This document shows positions 23,405 to 36,000 of a stretch of DNA of 64,000 nt, one piece after another. Numbering within the stretch: the first letter of the stretch is position 1; every line of letters begins with the position of its first letter. The translations under genes were made by a program, and so were the position numbers. The notes under the pieces were generated by a model. It had not been told where the DNA came from and ran no database searches. It worked only from the letters and a program-made list of their open reading frames with translations. The stretch is from Antitrichia curtipendula (lineage: Eukaryota > Streptophyta > Bryopsida > Hypnales > Leucodontaceae), in contig OX579636.1 in NCBI GenBank assembly GCA_951230915.1, positions 22,565,567-22,629,566 of the forward strand. The letters are read 5' to 3'.

Positions 23405-23731
23405 TAATACTTGTAATGTTAAACACTCAATTTGAAAATGCAATAAATTTTTTCTTTTTTGTAATTTTTGAGAATTGTCAAATGGATGAAAAACTATTGC
23501 TATAAGATTTTTTCTATTGAAATCTAATTCAATTGAAATTGTCACTAAATCAAAATCAAAATCAAAATTAAATTAAAATATGTGAGAAAAAATGAATAGT
23601 ACATGGTTTCAAGAAAGGAACTCCATATAATTGATTTTAAAAGTTGATGGTTCATTGAATACAGTTTGCTGACAATTGATTGAAGACAACTATAGGTTTT
23701 TTTAAATCTTGATTGTGTTGCATTTTACTTA
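23405..23731. other. Non-coding spacer
   Basis: A/T-rich, with a short (AAATCA)n-like run near 23550-23575. No gene. Confidence 0.45.
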
Positions 23732-24010
23732 GGGCCACTTCACACTATGGCCGACCAAGTCGAGAGGCCGTGGGATTGAGTGGACAAACTTTGGGTGAGA
23801 GTCCAAAGAAATGGGCAATAAATGATAGGATTTTGAGCCTTTGGTCGGCCATAGTGTGAAGCCTCCAAAGGCCAAGCCCAAAGTCCAAGCCCGGCTTGTT
23901 GGTACCATTCATCTAGAGCATCATAAAATTTGCTCTCTTGCCGGTTATTGCCCGAAATGCCATTGGCCATTTTGGGTATCAATTCCTACAAGCAAAACAT
24001 TGAAAAAACA

Positions 24011-24280
24011 TGAAGGAGTCGAAAACGGCATTGAAAGAACAATTATAGCACTTGCTTTCACTGTGAAACAAAGACTATGGAAGATATAAATGAGAAATGA
24101 AGGAGTCAAAAACGGCACTGAAAGAACAATTACAGCACTTGCTTTCACTGTGAAACAAAGACTATGGAAGATATAAATGAGAAATGAAGGAGTCAAAAAC
24201 GGCATTGAAAGAACAATTACAGCACTTGCTTTCACTGTGAAACAAAGACTATGGAAGATATAAATGAGAAATGAAGGAGT
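24011..24280. repeat. 87-bp tandem repeat, three units
   Basis: TGAAGGAGTC starts units at 24011, 24098 and 24185, and again at 24272 in a cut-short fourth. Units are nearly identical. 87 bp is 29 codons, so the minus strand stays open and reads repeated Phe/Ile/Leu-rich peptides, which is a by-product of the period. Confidence 0.92.
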
Positions 24281-24454
24281 CATTCATTAAGGGAAGGAGG
24301 TAAGTGGAGGGTTTGTTCATACCATGCAAAGTCTCTCCATTGTGATGGTGGAGAGTAGGTTTCAAACTCAACCGGCGACATCCCATTTGCATATACAATG
24401 GAGGGAAAGGAGGGTCGTGGTGGCCGGGAACGGGCACGCGGCGAAGGCAAAGGC

Positions 24455-24620
24455 CTTTAGGGCCCTAATTGGCCCCCTAATTGGCCCCCTAATTGGCCCC
24501 CTAATTGGCCCCTAATTGATCCCTAATTGGTCTCTAATTGGCCCCCTAACTGGTTCCCTAATTGGCCCTATAATTGCCCCCATAATTGCCCCCTAATTGG
24601 TCCCTAATTGGCCCCCTAAC
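24455..24620. repeat. CCCCCTAATTGGC-type 13-bp minisatellite
   Basis: About twelve degenerate units of the form GGCCCCCTAATTG with changes to TCCC, ATAATT or TAACTGG. It lies inside the PIF/Harbinger-like element and is absent from the second H copy. Confidence 0.88.
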
Positions 24621-25120
24621 ACGAGAAAAAGATTGGGAAGGCAAAGGCGCATCCTACTTGCTGCCTTGCAAAAACAGTCCGCCAAGATCTAACGGCTGAG
24701 ATTTTCTCAGTTTCTTATTTTTTTGAATTTTATTTTTTCAAAATTCGATGGCCTCTTGACCAGAGTTTGGGTTCCCATTTTTGCTCGACCCAAACTCAGG
24801 TCGAGAGTCCGTCAATATGGAGTAAATTTTCTGACATATTGTCAGTTTTGAGGGCAACGGCCTTTGGACTGTGCCTCCTAGTGTGAAGGCTCAAGAGGCC
24901 AAATTCTTGGGTTTCTGAAATCTGATTGGTGGAAATTGACGGATTCTTGACCTTGTGCCGTAGTGTGAAGTGGTCCTTATTATAATAAAAAAAATTAAAA
25001 GTTAATTGTTTTTGTGCACACATAGGTTGGATTTGTAGGCTTGTAATTATTATTAGTTCATTTGATAGTAAATGAGATATTCTTCAAAGTAAAAAATTTA
25101 GTTGTAAATTAACTTTTTCA

Positions 25121-26328
25121 TCCCTAAATTTCCAAGGCCTTTTTTCCATCAAAAATTACTCAAAATTATCATTCCATTGCACATAGCAAAAAAAACTTTA
25201 AAAATTGTTATTTTTATATATATCTAACCATAAGATCTTGTACAACACCGGTCGAAAAATGGATAGAAATTTTTCAGAAACTTTGACCATGTAGATTGCA
25301 AGATATTTATATCTATAGTAAGGAAAACAAATTATTTTTACACCCTACTTGACTATATTTTTTGGCTTTAAATCTTTTAAACTTAAAAATTTTGCACTAT
25401 TAATTTTGATTTTCTAATTTTTTATGTTGAAGAATTGAGTTAAGAATCTAGGATAAAAATCCAACAAAAAAATACTTAATGTTCACTCATTAAATAATTG
25501 TTAAGTATAAATAGGTTCAACATTGAAGGGATAACTAAACTGCTAATAGCTCTAAGATGGACTTGAAGCACAATAATCCCGATAGTGAGATTGTTTTAGC
25601 AATCAAATTTAACCCTGCCTAATAATTTTTTTGAAAATTGTAAAAAATGCATTCAAAAATGAATTCATTAAGCTATTTTTCTTCAAAAAGATACTTAGAT
25701 TGCCTGAAAAACAAGATTGTCAATAACTTTCTCATCAATTGTTCAAATAGACATTAGAAATGATTCAACCCTTGTAAAGGATTGTGAGTTCTTCTACATT
25801 CCTAGACTATGGGAACGCAGGGACAACAACTGACTATAGCAGTTTGACGTGGCCAAAGTTTGACCACGTCAGACAATATAAAAAAATAAAAATTTCAACT
25901 TTTTCATCCATTTTAAGAATTTAAATTTAAATTTAATATTTTGTAAATTAAAATTTATGACATCGCATCATTCTCGCACTACATTGTAAACATAAAGGGA
26001 AATGGGCTTGAAATGGCCCTCCCCTTGCTCCAAATCCCCTCTAATGTGATGAATCAAAACTTTCGATGTAGATAAAAATATAATCTTTTAGAAGAAAATT
26101 AAAAATTAAAAAATTCAACTTATTGTGGGATTTTTTGGGCTACCCTCAAGTTGTTTTCTGGATTCATGGGGGCATAACTTTTGCTCTTGGGCACCAATTG
26201 AAATTAAAAAAATTATATTTTCCAAAAGCTAATTTGATTCCCTATCTTCAAATTTTTTTTTGAAGAATCATGTAAAAAATTGAGATTATACAAGCCTACC
26301 TAAAATTTCAAGAGTCCCTCATAAGAGG
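25121..26328 (+). mobile_element. TTAA-type element, subfamily C, with nested D MITE
   Basis: Starts TCCCTAAATTTCCAAGGCC (left flank TTCA) and ends AGTCCCTCATAAGAGG before TTAA (26329-26332). It matches 30250-31172 on both sides of an inserted CATTAG-type MITE (25752-26046). Confidence 0.8.
25752..26046. mobile_element. CATTAG-type MITE (family D)
   Basis: CATTAGAAATG on the left and CCCCTCTAATG on the right, 295 bp. Inside is the inverted pair TTTGACGTGGCC / GACCACGTCAGA, plus the GAAATGGCCCTCC tail shared with 48856-49157. The flanking trinucleotides AGA and TGA are not identical. Confidence 0.7.
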
Positions 26329-26332
26329 TTAA

Positions 26333-27319
26333 AGTCTAAAGAACCAAATTCAATCTTTGGGGACATGTAAAATGTATAACCATCATATAAAATTTACAAT
26401 TAAGGAATTCTCACCCCCTAACTTTAGTCTCATCACAATCACTATGTTTGATCAAAACCTCTCATAAACTACCATTTCTATTGCAAAGAACAATTTTTTT
26501 TTTATAAAGTTGTTTTTGTTGTAAATCTTACCTCATGATTATGTAACGATTTTTTAGACAAAACTTCTAAACTTTGACCACATTGATTGCAAGACATTTA
26601 TATTATTTTATAGAAGTGTTCATATTTGCCTACAAAAATATGCTCCATAACTTTTTCTTTATCAAACCAAATGGAATGAATCAAATTTTCCAATATAGAT
26701 TAAAAAAATATCCAATGAAAAATGAGAAATATTAAATTAAATTTTATTGCCCAAACGCAAGCATTTAAAGCTTCAATTTTGTTCTTAGGCACCGATAGAA
26801 ATAAACACTATATTCCTAGAAAGATAATGCATTTTTCTATTTCTAAAAAAATTCAAAAAATCACACCCAAAGTTGAAATGATAAAAATTTATTTTAACTT
26901 TCATTGTTGTATTCAATCCTATTTTATTTTTAAATTCAAATTTAACCACTTAATTTTTACAAAAAAGTGGATTTAGTTTAAATGATCACATTGTCATGAT
27001 TGAGATTGACATTTTCCAATTTTATATGCTATGCTTAGGTCATACTTGTTAAAAAAGAATTCAGAAAAAGAATTAAATATGGCATATAATGAAATTTTCA
27101 AAAATTATAACGTGACATAATTGAATAGTGTATAAAATATTAATACAAACAATTTGTATCCTCAAAAAAAAATCGATGAGAAGTAAAATATAAAAAATAA
27201 TATAAATACTAAGGTGATTGCTTTACAAATGTAAAATATCCATAGAATATACAAGCTTACTAAGCTAAGTCCTTTTTTTTCCCTCAAAGAAAGATTGTGT
27301 TCATTGAAAGGGATTGAAA
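26333..27319. other. Non-coding A/T-rich DNA
   Basis: Contains degenerate pieces similar to subfamily C (for example ATTGCAAGACATTTATATT near 26585) but no clean termini. The 84-codon frame at 26722-26976 lies in this degenerate repeat. Confidence 0.45.
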
Positions 27320-27890
27320 GGGCCACTTCACGCTATGGCCCAAGGTTGAGAGGTTGCGGGTTTCCACTAATCAAATTTCAAGAAACAAAGAATTCGGATC
27401 CTTCATACTAGAAGGCACAAGTCCAAAGGCCATTGCCCTTCAACTACCTACATGGCAATAAATCGCCTACACGGCAACAAACTCTCAAAGAAAGTTTGGA
27501 TTGGCAAGAAGTGGAGATCTAGTCTTTAGTAGAGAGGCCATCAACTTATAACAAGATCTCAATTGTTAGATTGGTAGGTGGGAGTTCATTAGTAAGAATT
27601 TGGACTTTGGGCTTAGCCTTTGGAGGCTTCACATTTTGGCCGTCCAAGTCAAGAGTCCATGGGATTGAATGGCCAAACTTTGTTGAGAGTCCAAAGAAAT
27701 GAGCAATAAATAGGTCATAAAATATAAGAATTAGAGCCTTGACCGGCCATAGCATGAAGTGTGAACTTCCATGGCTTCTCAATTTAGTGGGTCATAGTGT
27801 GAAGCCTTTAAAGGCCAAGTCCAAAGTCCAAACTTTTAGCAATGAACTTTTATGGACTCTCGATTTGAATGGCTGTAGTATGAAGTCTCC
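27320..27890. mobile_element. PIF/Harbinger-like element (family H, copy 2)
   Basis: Left end GGGCCACTTCACGCTATGGC matches copy 1. The right end, near 27870-27890, is a degenerate inverse (CTGTAGTATGAAGTCTCC). The interior shares GGCTTAGCCTTTGGAGGCTTC and GGCCAAACTTTG with copy 1. No clean target duplication is left, and a subfamily-A element abuts it on the right. Confidence 0.65.
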
Positions 27891-27904
27891 AATTGAGTAC
27901 ATGA

Positions 27905-28731
27905 TCATGAGGATCTTGTAGTACATTGATTTGAAAAGATGTGGAAAAATTTCAGAAATTTCCACCACGTAGATTTCAAGATATTAGTGTTTTGATGGAC
28001 AAAAATCCTTTTCTTGTCTATGTGAAAAAAGGATAGTCACACTTTACAAGGTCACATTTGTATGAATAAATATCCATGTTGGTGATGCTTCATTGTATTC
28101 ATTCTTCAAGTTAAATTGGCTACATGCTTAAAAGATTTCATATCATCTGGAATTGTGCAACATATAGGAAAAAATAGTAAGTAGAAAAAAGTAAAGAATG
28201 ATTCAAAATACTAAATTGTTAAGAATTTAGTTGTGGAATTGAAAATGCCAATACCAATGGTTAAAATGTTGTAATAAACAATCTATATCCTATTGTTTTA
28301 TTTTTTTCCAAAAATATTGAAAATTGAGTCAATGAAAGGGCTTTAAAGTTTATTTTAGACTAGAGAATCCATTAACTACCTGCAAACTAAAACTCTTTAT
28401 AACTTTTGACTCATTGATCAAAATGAAATTATTGAAAGCTTTCCACAAATATATAAATCTAGAGAACCAATTAAAAAAATTTATTTCTTAAAAAGTGATT
28501 TTTAAAGACTTTTTTTGAGTTGCATAGGTTGATATTAGTTCAAAAAAATTACATATCATATAGTAACTTTCTAGCCATATAAAGAAAAGTTATGAAAATT
28601 ATTGTTCCTCAAAGAAAATCCTTGTCTACAAATTTTGTGAAAATTTCAAAGAAGGAAAATAAAAATTTCATTTGTAGTGAACTGTTCAAAATTGCTATGT
28701 TGCCAAAAAACACAATTTGGTCCTTTAGGGG
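27905..28731 (+). mobile_element. TTAA-type element, subfamily A, left end missing
   Basis: Matches 11951-12905 from AGGATCTTGTAGT onward and ends GGTCCTTTAGGGG before TTAA (28732-28735). About 100 bp of the left end is absent at the junction with family H. Confidence 0.8.
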
Positions 28732-28962
28732 TTAACAAATTCTTCTGCTAACTTACTAAGTTGGGAGAACCCTAGTGCTATTGAAGGTCAAAAAAATATT
28801 CCAAGTCTTGTGAAATTAAATTCCAAAAATTCTAAATCGCAATTAATGAAGGATATTCAACCCTCAAAGAAATGATTTTGTATGGGGTCTAGCCCCAATG
28901 TACGATGGTAGAATTGCTAGCTTTCTAGTTCTTTGTTTCATCTCATACCTCTTCTTTCTTAA

Positions 28963-29580
28963 CCCCTAAATGTCCAAGGCCCTACAATTTGGTGTCAATA
29001 AAACTTCACAGTGAAATGAAATCTTTCCAAATTACAATTTTTTGTATGTTTTTAAAGTGGATGCCTTTCAAAGTCTATTTTTAGCATTACAAATCTTTTT
29101 TTAAAATGCAAATGTTTATGAATTTTCTATTCAAAATTATGTGCAAGAATGTCTATTGCAAATATTGATTTTTTGGTGTTAATGACTCTTAGAAATGAGC
29201 TACAAATACATTGAATCTTTGAGAAAAATTACATTAAATTCATTTAAGAAGATTGTAGAGTAGATTTTTAGAAATTGTATACTGATTGTGATTATACATA
29301 ATATGTCCCATTTTATGACTTCAATTTTAGATTTGACATGTAAAAAGAAAATTTGTTTGATACCTGAAATCACTTCCACAATTTCAATACCCTTATGATC
29401 AAACATTATAATCTTTCAATCCAAAAGTGATGTTGTTCTATTTTCTTTTCCTATGTGATCTAAAACACGTCTACTATGATTTTGTATGGTCATTGTTCAA
29501 AAAAATCCATGAAAACTTATCAAAATTTTGACTTTTTGTTTAATTTTGAAAAAAAAAAAAAATCCCTAGGCGTTTAGGGG
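28963..29580 (+). mobile_element. Full-length TTAA-type element, subfamily B
   Basis: 618 bp, from CCCCTAAATGTCCAAGGCC to CCCTAGGCGTTTAGGGG, with perfect TTAA on both sides (28959-28962 and 29581-29584). It serves as the uninterrupted reference for the nested copy at 17923-19770. Not coding. Confidence 0.9.
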
Positions 29581-29584
29581 TTAA

Positions 29585-30249
29585 TGATATTGAAAAGAAT
29601 GAAAATGAGTAGATTTTGGATTCACCTCACGAATTCTCAATTCAATTTTATGACATAATAAAGTTATTTGATAATGTTAAAAGTTTATCTTCATAGTAAA
29701 AATTTGACATAGAGGTCGTAGTTAAGGGTGTAAAAATGAAATGTTTACTTGTAAAATTTTCAAATTATTCTTCATTGTTAATCACTAGTTTTTAATTTTT
29801 AAAAATTAATTATATTTTTGGATTAATTTTTTTTTAAATTATGAAAGTTGCAATATTTTCAATAATTTATAGAGATTTTCCTTCAAAGTAAGCAACATAC
29901 ATTATCATGCAATAAAAGCATAAAATCAAATCTTGTTTAAGATTTAAAAGTCTAAATTGTGTTTGGAAATGATGCTCTATTGCCTATTGTGTAGCCATGG
30001 AATTTGTCTATGAGGTTAAAGGAATGAGGTTAAAGGAATGGAGATGGTGTGCAACATCTCACATGCGAAGGTAAATAAGTCCAAAAGTATACTCCAAAAT
30101 GTCCCCTATCTACACTTATCTGAAATTTATGGGTGAAATGTTATGAAATTTGTGGATGAAATGTTACATACATACAGATAGAGGATGCAATTGAAATTAT
30201 GTATGCATTAGGAAATCTAGTCACCACTCATTCTCAAAGGCTCAATTAA
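29585..30249. other. Non-coding spacer
   Basis: A small tandem duplication (GAGGTTAAAGGAAT twice, near 30013-30040) is the only structure noted. Confidence 0.45.
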
Positions 30250-31172
30250 CCCCTAAAGTCCCATTTGTCCCCTTGGGGCGATAAAATGGGTTTCGAGCAG
30301 GCTTCATTGGTCTCAAGATTTATCAAGATTTTCTGAAATTTTTGGTGAAGATAGAAAAACACACTAGCTTTCCAAAAATATAATTTTATTTCAATGGGTG
30401 CCTAGGAGCAAAAGTTATGGCACAAAAATCCCTTTTATAGTTTGGCGAGCAGAACCTCCCCCTAAAAAAAACTTAAAATTAAAACTTAAATTTTTTTGTT
30501 TTGTATAGATTGTATTTTTATCTACATGTGAAGTTTTGATTCATTCCATTTGGATTTGTTGTGGGAAAGTTATTGATTTTCGGGCAATTAGAGCATCGAA
30601 TGAAAAAAATAATTGTTAGGATTCATTTTTGAACACAATTTATACTCTATTAAGAAGAAAAAAATTCCACAAGGTTAAGTTTTTTTGCTAGAACAATCTC
30701 ACCGTTGAGATTAGTGTGTTTCAATTCCATCTTAGTTAGTGCTATTAACGGTTTAGTTTTTCTTTCGATCGAGAACCTACTTCTACTTAACAAATTTTTA
30801 ATGAATGAGACCTAATTGTTTTTTCTTAGAATTTTTTTTCCTAGACTCTCAACTCAATTCTTCATCATATAAAATTAGAAATTCAAAACAATAGAGCGAA
30901 AAATTTAAGTGAAGAAGGTTCAAAGCCCTCCAAAATATAGTTGAGCAATGAACAAAAAAACTCGTTTCATTCACTTTAAACACAAATATCTTGCAATCTA
31001 CATGGTCAAAGTTTTTGAAATTTCTTCCACACATTCTTATACTAGTCTAGTACAAGATCCTATGGTCAAATATGCAAAAAAGAAAAAAACATTAAATTTT
31101 TTTTTGCTCTTTGCTTTAGAAATGGTAGTTTTGAATGTTTTTAATGAAAGAAAGGCCCTTGGACTTTAGGGG
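30250..31172 (-). mobile_element. Full-length TTAA-type element, subfamily C
   Basis: 923 bp with perfect TTAA flanks (30246-30249 and 31173-31176) and clean inverted termini, CCCCTAAAGTCCCA...GGACTTTAGGGG. It has no nested insertion and is the best reference copy of subfamily C in the window. The opposed frames at 30849-31169 lie inside it. Confidence 0.92.
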
Positions 31173-31353
31173 TTAAGAGATAGATATGCAAGTGAGTGTT
31201 GAGAGAAACAAAAAGAATACACAATTATTCTACAAGAGACTTTGTTCCTATAGTACCAACTCGCTTTTTGAGTGAAGTCCTACTCAAACTTCCTCCCATG
31301 TAAAGCTTCTCAATGCAAAGCCTTTGGTTTTGGGGCTCTTCAGTCTGCACATA

Positions 31354-31795
31354 AGGTAAACCAGCCCATTATGGTTAGATGACCTATAGTGGACACCTCA
31401 TGATCCCATGATGTTTTTTTAGACCACAATCAATATCTAACCTGATACTTATGGAGTAACTAGTGACCTCATTAGGAACACCCAATTTTTCTTGTGTAAA
31501 TCATTGTAGGAAGTGACTTTTCATGACATTCCACATTAGAAATTATTGTGGCCACTTTAGGTGATTAAGATGAGCATATTGGATACACTTTTCGTTGGTT
31601 ATGGGGCAGCCTGTAGACCATGTTGGGAAGATCACTTCAAAAATACATAACTAATTCACACTTTGTCTGAAAAATAAAATTTCAGTTGCTCTCACTATTT
31701 TTCACACTTATCTTTGTGTGGGAAAAAATTTGAAAAATTTCAACAATGGCATGAGGGCAGACTCCAAATTCTGACCACAATGGGCTGTTTTACCT
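31354..31795. mobile_element. TA-flanked TIR element, family F (copy 2)
   Basis: Begins AGGTAAACCAGCCCATTATGG and ends with the inverse of AGGTAAAACAGCCCATTGTGG, with TA at both sides (31352-31353 and 31796-31797). It sits immediately before the GC-richer upstream region of the LPA1-like gene. Confidence 0.78.
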
Positions 31796-31797
31796 TA

Positions 31798-33016
31798 CGG
31801 TTGGGAGGCTGGCCGACTTGCAGTGGCGCCGCGGGAAGCTTAAAGAAGTCTCAAGTAAGTCCAGAGTCTTCCGAACCAAGTCCCTGAGACAGAGATGGGG
31901 AGTCTTGGTGGACGAAGACTTGGTCCTCAAGACGCGGTAGAGGGTTGGTGCTGAGGAAGGCAGAGCTTCGTCGAAGCCCAAGTGAAGCGAGAGATGCATC
32001 GTTGGGCTGCGATCTCATTATCACCATCATTGTCTACCACGCTTGGTCTTCGTCGTCGTCTTCGTTGTCTTCGATGTCAGCGTCAGTTTGAAGGAGAATC
32101 TCCTTGATATGGTGCCATTGGTGCATGGCTCTGCCCACGCGCTTACTTGCCCCACCACCCTTCAGTAGACGTAGCCCCTGCACTGTACCTGCCATTCTCG
32201 GAATATAAAAATATCACCACTGTTCATCGCTGCTGCATCTGCTAATTTTATGATATACGTGCTGCCGTTGTTTCCGTTCTCGACTCAGTGCATGCCGGCT
32301 CCTCCTGCCTAAGTTAGTTGTTGCATTTCTCACGAATGTCAGACGAGTTGCCAGAGGGAAGACGAGTTTTGCGCAAGAGAGTGTTTATTTACAATCTCAG
32401 CGTCTGTTACCTGGCTTCTTCAATGCATTTGGAGCGGCGTTGAGAACAGAGGATTAAAAGTTTTTTTTCATTTTTCATTTTTTTCGTTTGAATTTCCAGT
32501 TGTTACTTCACTTGGAGCTTCGTCGAGGGAGGGAAGAGGAAGGGAAAGGAACGGAAAATAAGGAGACGCGGTGAATACAAGGCTTTGATGAGGTGGAAAC
32601 AGGGGAGCGAGCGTAGGCGTCTATGCGCGTGTGTGTTTGCGCGTTTTGATTGGTTTGAGAGGTTTGATTGCGAGTTCGGCGGTCGGGGGGTTTAGTATTG
32701 GATTTTGCGGTGGAATTTGCTTTATTTTTTCTTTTTTCTTTTTGATATTAATGTATTGTAACGACGGAGGAGGTATTGATTGATCGAGTGTTGGTACAAT
32801 TGGAGAGAGAGAGAGAGAAGCAAAGAAAGATCCCGAGCGAGGAGAATATTGTGAATGAGTGCTGTGGTGAACGGACGTCGGCGCGACGGCGACGCGAGAA
32901 CGGTAGGTGGAGGCGCTGTGATTGATTTTTGGTGTATGTTGTAGTTTCTTGGTCGGAAAACAGAGGAAGAGGGACGAATGGTGTGAGATTTTTCTTTTGT
33001 GACGTTTTCGTCGACA
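31798..33016 (+). promoter_or_regulatory. GC-richer upstream and 5' untranslated region of the LPA1-like gene
   Basis: Base composition changes abruptly from A/T-rich spacer to mixed, CpG-containing sequence between the family-F element and the first proposed ATG. A short (GA)n tract lies at about 32801-32820 and T-rich tracts at 32460-32490. No convincing TATA box was identified, so the transcription start is not placed. Minus-strand frames here (31790-31999, 32722-33098) look incidental. Confidence 0.5.
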
Positions 33017-36000
33017 ATGCGTGTCGCCGGTAAAGATTTTTCGATATTCCTGCGTTGCCGCATTGTAGCGGATTCAAGATTTTCGAACGTGAGTGCACTC
33101 TTAGATCCGCAGGGACGAATGCATGAGAAAGACGAGGGGATACGTAGTGTATTGGCTCAATGTAATTTGCGCTTTTGAATAGTAGAAATGCCGGGGACAG
33201 AGACGCATTGTTCGTACGCCTTTCTACCTGCTCCTCCTAGGACTGCGGATTTACCGTAGAGTGACGTTTTCTCTTCCAGCTGGCACGGAGGGCTTTGCCG
33301 TTGAGTTGCATTTGTGGTTATAATGCCACATGTGCACTTAGAGTTCCGTGATTGCAACTGAGGATTTATATTAGCTAGACCTATGCAACTAATCTCCTGA
33401 TCCGGTAGTTTAGGGTGACGGCCTCAGATCAAGTTTCGAATCTCAATTAGAAGGAAGAGTCGGGTTTTATGAATTCAGCGACGGGGAATATGTCACAGCC
33501 CCCACTGTGCCTTAGGAAGAGAGTTGTACAGTGTGGCTATGAATTTGTCTTTCATGTGAGCTTTGTTTTCTTGATACGCAGGGAGATATGCCTGATGAAC
33601 TCAGTCTTGCAATCATGGGTTTTAGTTGAGTTTGATGACTTAGAGTTGGACATGCTTTGTTACCAAGTCTGCCTCTGTGGAGGTCGTGATGGAAGCATTT
33701 TGCACATTTTATTGTAATATTTGGATTCTTTCACGCAGTTGAACGATACGCAATCTAGGTTCAGGGGGTTAAGGGAGGTTTATCAGGGGAGAGGGATAAT
33801 GAGAAGTTATTTGAGAGGTACATCGAGATAAGTTGGAAACACTTGCTCTACGTTCCGAGGTTCTAGGTTCACGTTGGCCAGGATTCCCGTTAACGTTGGA
33901 ACAGAATTCACCTTTTCGTGCTTTATTTTACCTGGGTTAGCGTCTCGCTGTGCTGCGGAATATAATATACGACCTTGGATTAGATTGACACGCTTTTGCG
34001 CTTTCTGTAACCTACTTGTATTTTGCCTACCCTGCTTGCACGAGTCTCAGCAGTTCACGAGTTTATTATGTCACATCCTCTACCTTCATGCTCTTTCTGT
34101 GATTACGATACTGGTTGAAATCTTTAGTGCTCCTTCTAATTGGATGTTTTCAAATGCAGGAACCTTGTGTAAAGAATCCAGAAATCCAGGCTTGGAAAGG
34201 ACAGTGGATCTTCTTCATTTCCAGTTATCTCCATGGTACATACTAGATTTTTTTATGCTTTTGACTTGGATTGCAGGAGAAACTCTGTTATGTTTGCATT
34301 GTTTGAGTAGATGTGTAGGATTCATTTGTTCAGGGTCGTTGCATACCTTTAGTGTCAGAACTCGCAGAATCTGCTCGTATGTTTTAAACCAGATTAATCC
34401 CATTTAAGTGCCCTGATTTTTGGGATTAGCGATGTGTTATTGAATCCACCACCAAATCTTGATCTGTTTTATATTGTTACGTGGTGTAGCTCGGGGTCTG
34501 TGATTGAATTATATCTATTTCCACTGCTTTAACCTTCTTGAAAAGCACTTATCCACTTGTTTGAAATTTGTGCAGGTGAAGGCTCAGAAAAACCAGGAGA
34601 CTCTATTACATCATGTCAATGCAGAAGAAACTTCGGTGTTGCAAACGTCGAAGACACTAGAGGGATCAAAAATTCTGTACATTTTGGTCCAAGATGATCC
34701 AGAGCCTGAAGCAAAGGAAGGGGAGCAGGGATCATGTCATCGTTACACTCGACCGCTACTCACAAGCACCCTCCAGCTCATGGGGTGCAAGCTCCGTCAT
34801 GCCATCAAGGTCTGTACGAACCGGCATCTGTTTTGTTCTAGTTGAATGAAAGCGAAACGATTTTCTCTTCACGAGCACTGATTTGGTTTCTTTGACAGAT
34901 TCCTGGCCTATGCCTATTTCATTGCTTGCACTGGTGTACTAGGATTACGTCTGGTACTTTCCCTTTGATTACAAAGCAGTGTTTGGACTTTTAGATGCCG
35001 TGTTTTGATGAGGGACAGAGTGATTTAGGTATTCAGAGAAGCGATGGTCCATGTTTCTTGCATTTTAAATGTGGTTTTTATGGTACCAGAAACGTGGAGT
35101 CTTTGTGATTATGTTTTTTTTATCTCGTCGTAATTGTGGAATTTTGAGCCTCGCAGATAAGTGACCGTGTTTTCGAGGTGATAAAAAATGAGATGCCACC
35201 ATCGAAACCCAAAAGAGATCGATTCGTAGGTCTTGCCCCCTTGGCAGATATAGGTACCAAAGAAACCAAGGAATACGACTCAAATGGTTTCAAGGTGAAT
35301 CCGAAGCCACAGAAGAAGCGGTCGACCGTGACCGTCAGCAGGGATAAATTTCTCAACGTAGTGTGCAAAGCTTTGGCACAGTACCAGTACTTGGGTCCCA
35401 AGCAGCGGACTGACCTCATGGTCGCTTGTCGGTACGCTCTTCTTACCATGGACTCTTCTGGGTACCGCATTTTAAAGGAATTTTTAGTGTGTTTTGTGAG
35501 GGTCTTCTAGCAAGGTCTCATAGAGAATTGATTGAAGGTCTTTGGAAGCTGTTCGGACATCATTTATGTGGGGAGTACAATGCAGAAGTTTCTTAAGATC
35601 TTCTTTTGTTCTTCTCTGATTGATATTCCATTTGTATGTGCTTTATGAGGTGGCGTACTTGGTCTTGGGTTGTTGCCAGGATTCGAGAAAGAAAGGAATC
35701 CTTCACAGTTCTACTCTGTGGGACAAGTGGCTGCGGGAAGTCCACACTGGCTTCTTTACTCGTAATACTCCCATCTCATTAGCTTTTACCGGGCCAGTGA
35801 CTTGCATTGTCAATTCCTTGGAAATATATCTTTTTGGTAGAACTCAATTTTTATGCGATGTGCAGGGACACCGGCTTGGAGTCACTACTGTGGTGTCTAC
35901 GGACTCTGTTCGACACATGATGCGAGGATTTGTCAGCGAGCAGGAAAATCCACTGCTATGGTCTTCAACCTACCATGCTGGAGAGTATCTGGACCAGGAG

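Larger units (their letters stand above)
23732..24976. mobile_element. PIF/Harbinger-like non-autonomous element (family H, copy 1)
   Basis: Left end GGGCCACTTCACACTATGGC. The right end is its near-inverse, GTAGTGTGAAGTGGTCC. TTA flanks both sides (23729-23731 and 24977-24979). A GGGCC-type terminus with a TTA duplication is characteristic of PIF/Harbinger and Tourist-like elements. It contains two internal tandem arrays (87 bp and about 13 bp). No transposase is visible. A second copy lies at 27320-27890. Confidence 0.85.

Noticed and set aside
23945..24283. 112-codon minus-strand frame with hydrophobic repeats resembling membrane segments
   Set aside because: It is the translation of the 87-bp tandem repeat within a non-autonomous transposon.
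32722..33098. Two long minus-strand frames opposite the LPA1-like 5' region
   Set aside because: They overlap each other in different frames, have no domain, and lie in GC-rich leader sequence where chance frames are common.
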